DNA from: an uncultured Collinsella sp.
Lineage (GTDB): Bacteria > Actinomycetota > Coriobacteriia > Coriobacteriales > Coriobacteriaceae
NCBI GenBank assembly: GCA_902470095.1
Contig: CABRFG010000009.1
Span: 1-39,161, forward strand
Direction of reading: 5' to 3'
DNA: 39,161 nt
The notes beneath the pieces were generated by a model. The model saw nothing but the letters and a program-made list of their open reading frames with translations. It searched no databases and had not been told where the DNA came from. Positions 36,821 through 39,161 of the stretch are shown in pieces. How positions within the stretch are numbered: position 1 is the first letter of the stretch; each line of letters opens with the position of its first letter. Position numbers and translations under genes: made by a program.

Positions 36821-36892
36821 TGCCGGGTTTCCATAGTACTGGCGAAACAGTTTTATAGTTCTGGCGAAGCAGTCCTTGAAATCCGTCTTGCT

Positions 36893-37834
36893 TTAGCCCA
36901 AGAACTCTTTGGTGGTCGCCACGATGTTGGCGGCGTCCAGGCCATACTTGTGCAAGAGCTCGGCACCCGGGCCAGACTCACCGAAGGTGTCGTTGACGCC
37001 GATCTTCTTGAGCGGCGTCGGGCACTGCTCGCACAGGACGTCGGCGACGGCGCTGCCCAGGCCACCGATCACAGAGTGCTCCTCGACGGTCACGACATGA
37101 CCGGTCTTGGTGGCGCTCTTGACGATCAGGTCGGCGTCGATGGGCTTGATGGTGTGCATGTTGATGACCTCGGCGTCGATGCCCTCGGCAGCGAGCTGCT
37201 CGGCGGCCTCGAGGGCCTCGCCGACCATCAGGCCGCAGGCGATGATGGTCACATTGGCGCCCTCGCGCATGACAATACCCTTGCCCAACTCGAACTTGTA
37301 GGTCTCGGGGTCGTTGATAACCGGCGAGGCCAGACGGGCAAAGCGCATGTACACGGGGCCGTCGCACTCGTAGGCGGCGCGCGTCACGGCGCGGGCCTCG
37401 ACGTCGTCGGCGGGGACAATCACGGTCATGCCGGGGATGACGCGCATCAGGGCGATATCCTCGCAGCACTGGTGCGTGGCGCCGTCCTCGCCCACCGAGA
37501 TACCGGCGTGCGTGGCACCGATCTTAACGTTGAGGTGCGGGTAGCCGATGGAGTTACGAACCTGCTCAAAGGCGCGACCGGCAGCGAACATGGCAAAGGT
37601 ACTCGCGAAGGCAACACGACCGGTGGTCGCGATACCGGCGGCAACACCCATCAGGTTGCTCTCGGCGATGCCCACATCGAAGAAGCGGTCGGGGCAGGCT
37701 GCCTTGAACTTGCCGGTCTGCGTGGCGGCAGCCAGGTCGGCGTCGAGGACCACAAAGTCATCGTGCTCGTTGGCGAGCTCGACGAGGGCCTCGCCGTAGC
37801 TTACGCGCGTGGCGATTTTCTTGACGTCTGCCAT
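36893..37834 (-). CDS. transketolase C-terminal subunit
   Basis: 313-residue C-terminal half of a split transketolase. It holds the pyrimidine-binding domain (FFDVGIAESNLMGVAAGIATTG, with Glu in AESN) and the C-terminal domain (GKGIVMREGANVTIIACGLMVGEALEAA, EEHSVIGGLGSAVADVL). With the N-terminal half it transfers two-carbon units in the pentose phosphate pathway. ATG at 37834 is chosen since GAGAGGAG lies upstream; stop of the previous gene is 1 bp away, so the halves are coupled. Confidence 0.95.
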   Translation of the reverse strand: MADVKKIATRVSYGEALVELANEHDDFVVLDADLAAATQTGKFKAACPDRFFDVGIAESNLMGVAAGIATTGRVAFASTFAMFAAGRAFEQVRNSIGYPHLNVKIGATHAGISVGEDGATHQCCEDIALMRVIPGMTVIVPADDVEARAVTRAAYECDGPVYMRFARLASPVINDPETYKFELGKGIVMREGANVTIIACGLMVGEALEAAEQLAAEGIDAEVINMHTIKPIDADLIVKSATKTGHVVTVEEHSVIGGLGSAVADVLCEQCPTPLKKIGVNDTFGESGPGAELLHKYGLDAANIVATTKEFLG

Positions 37835-37835
37835 C

Positions 37836-38666
37836 CTAGAGCTCCTCTCCGGCGGCCGTGAGCTCTGCCATGGCCTGCTCAAACTGTTCATCGTTGGGGG
37901 CCTTGCCGTGCCAACCCACCTGGTTCTCCATAAAGGAGACGCCCTTGCCCTTCAGGGTCTCGGCGATAATGGCGGTCGGCTGCCCCTTGGTGGCGCGAGC
38001 CTCGGCAAAGGCGGCGCGGATCTGGTCGAAGTCGTTGCCGTCGGCGAGCTCCACCACGTGGAACTTAAAGGCGCGGAACTTGTCGGCGAGCGGCATGGGG
38101 TCGTTGACTTCCTCGACGGGGCCGTCGATCTGCAGGCCGTTGTGGTCGACGATCACGCAGAGGTTATCGAGCTGCTGGTTGCCGGCAAACATGGCGGCCT
38201 CCCAGACCTGGCCCTCCTCGCTCTCGCCATCGCCCAGCAGGGCGTACGTGCGGTAAGTATCGCCCCAGTGCTTGGCGGCAACCGCCATGCCCACGGCGGC
38301 GGAGATGCCCTGGCCGAGCGAACCGGTAGACATGTCAACGCCCGGGGTGTCGTTCATGTTGGGGTGACCCTGCAGGTGACTGCCGATGTGGCGCAGCGTC
38401 TCGAGATCCTCCTTGGGGAAGAATCCGCGCTCGGCGAGCACGGCGTACAGACCAGGCGCGCAGTGACCCTTGGAAAGCACGAAGCGATCGCGATCGGCCT
38501 TGCGGGGATCGGCCGGGTCGACGTTCATTTCCTCAAAGTACAGATAGGTCATGATGTCGGCAGCGCCGAGCGAACCGCCCGGATGGCCGGACTTGGCAGC
38601 GTGCACGCCGGTGACGATGCCCTTCCTTACCTCGTTGGCAACCTTTTTGAGCTCTTCGTCGCTCAT
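37836..38666 (-). CDS. transketolase N-terminal subunit
   Basis: 276-residue N-terminal half of a split transketolase, which binds thiamine diphosphate. Marks: SGHPGGSLGAADIMTYLYF, LSKGHCAPGLYAVLAERG, TGSLGQGISAAVGMA and GDGESEEGQVWEAAMFAGN (GDG...N ThDP site), then TLKGKGVSFMEN. Split transketolases are normal in many Firmicutes and Actinobacteria, so this is not a broken gene. It leads the two-gene unit with AAAGGAAGGC before the ATG at 38666. Confidence 0.95.
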   Translation of the reverse strand: MSDEELKKVANEVRKGIVTGVHAAKSGHPGGSLGAADIMTYLYFEEMNVDPADPRKADRDRFVLSKGHCAPGLYAVLAERGFFPKEDLETLRHIGSHLQGHPNMNDTPGVDMSTGSLGQGISAAVGMAVAAKHWGDTYRTYALLGDGESEEGQVWEAAMFAGNQQLDNLCVIVDHNGLQIDGPVEEVNDPMPLADKFRAFKFHVVELADGNDFDQIRAAFAEARATKGQPTAIIAETLKGKGVSFMENQVGWHGKAPNDEQFEQAMAELTAAGEEL

Positions 38667-38873
38667 TGTGCCTTCCTTTCATCCTCATTAGACAAAATGC
38701 GCACGGCACCGAAGGTAATCCCAACACAGCCGCAATGCACGTACGTCATTCATTATGCTGGAAACTGATGGCTTTACCAGAGTTTTTATCATTATTTGAA
38801 CAATTTAGCAGGCAGAACCGCTGATGAAACGGTTTATCAATGTGAACGTCTTTTGGATGGAACGCGGTCGCCC

Positions 38874-39161
38874 CTACGCGCTAATGTCCTTGAATCCCTC
38901 GCCGAAGGCTTCCGTAACGTCAGCGACCGTCACAATAGCGTGAGGATCGCGCTCGCGCACGATCGTCTTGAGGGTATTGAGCTCTCGGCGGCTCACAATG
39001 ACCATAATCACCGGCTTCTCGGCACCCGAATACATGCCAGTCGCCTTAAACTTGGTACAACCACGACCCAGGCCATACATGATATCGGCAGCGATATCAG
39101 GGAACTTGTCCGAGATGATGAGGACCATACGGCGTTTGTTGCCACCATCGACCACAGCATC
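38874..39161 (-). CDS. YitT-family/DUF2179 protein, C-terminal part (5' end outside window)
   Basis: 95 residues visible; the frame is open to the window edge, so the start lies beyond it. The sequence is the C-terminal cytoplasmic DUF2179 domain: IISDKFPDIAADIMYGLGRGCTKFKATGMYSGAEKPVIMVIVSRRE, then DPHAIVTVADVTEAFGEGFKDI, which match the IxxxP..I...I...l.RG.T...g.G.Y pattern and the DP.AF ending. In full-length members this follows five membrane helices of the YitT type. Role unknown. Confidence 0.85.
   Translation of the reverse strand, partial: DAVVDGGNKRRMVLIISDKFPDIAADIMYGLGRGCTKFKATGMYSGAEKPVIMVIVSRRELNTLKTIVRERDPHAIVTVADVTEAFGEGFKDISA

Larger units (their letters stand above)
36367..36892. 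other. 526-bp gap holding three structured elements
   Basis: No credible gene. The gap holds the large inverted-repeat element at 36466-36598, the 67-bp palindrome C2 at 36723-36789 and a terminator-like hairpin at 36797-36820; the remaining sequence shows no recognisable motif. Two further GGCGAA..CAG stretches near 36840-36875 look like fragments of the 67-bp family. Confidence 0.7.

Noticed and set aside
36893..38666. Transketolase broken by a frameshift
   Set aside because: The two-gene split with domain border, own start sites and coupling is the normal form in many bacteria.

Overview
The window looks like chromosomal DNA of a high-GC, anaerobic gut actinobacterium of the Coriobacteriia, most likely Collinsella or a close relative. 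This is inferred from the GC-rich codon use, the gene content (NADPH glutamate synthase, split transketolase, rubredoxin, MurNAc recycling, FtsEX with an Ala/Pro/Gln-rich leader) and the dense intergenic palindromes. No rRNA, CRISPR array, prophage or complete insertion sequence was seen. Both ends cut a gene: a DEAD-box helicase at the left and a DUF2179/YitT-type membrane protein at the right.

Layout. 1-2003: DEAD-box RNA helicase with a long Arg/Gly-rich tail (minus). 2511-5729: FHA-domain protein and a membrane Ser/Thr kinase with an extracytoplasmic DUF6273-like domain (plus), probably one signalling module. 6143-9175: copper module copA, copZ, csoR with a CsoR-type palindrome inside the promoter. 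9322-9795: small membrane zinc-ribbon protein. 9903-13466 (minus): amidohydrolase, an AbiEi-like/DUF559 endonuclease bracketed by palindromic repeats, and an unrecognised 235-aa protein. 13819-20003 (minus): gltB-gltD. 20527-21783: Nramp metal transporter (plus). 21935-22670 (minus): flavin reductase and a 47-aa rubredoxin. 22877-24254 (minus): TPR-like protein and smpB, then tRNA-Glu and tRNA-Gln. 24796-25762: a 136-aa orphan, a tandem palindrome array and an ArsC/Spx-like protein. 25855-30298 (minus): murR-murQ-murP-mupG, a complete route for uptake and breakdown of MurNAc or MurNAc-GlcNAc. 30503-31791 (minus): VanZ-like protein and a lone serine recombinase. 31968-36366 (minus): RNase R, ftsX, ftsE. 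36893-38666 (minus): split transketolase.

The most unusual content lies between the genes. A 57-bp palindromic unit (arms GTCTCGATCTGTAACA and its complement around a 25-nt variable centre) occurs ten times plus one decayed half copy. Where units are adjacent, their starts are 80 bp apart (81 in one case). A second palindrome family (67 bp, two copies), a third (46-bp palindromes in a 62-bp tandem period) and two large single-copy hairpins are also present. None of these encodes an obvious protein. The clusters lie next to copA, gltB/mntH and the endonuclease gene, and they are the best candidates for something undescribed here.
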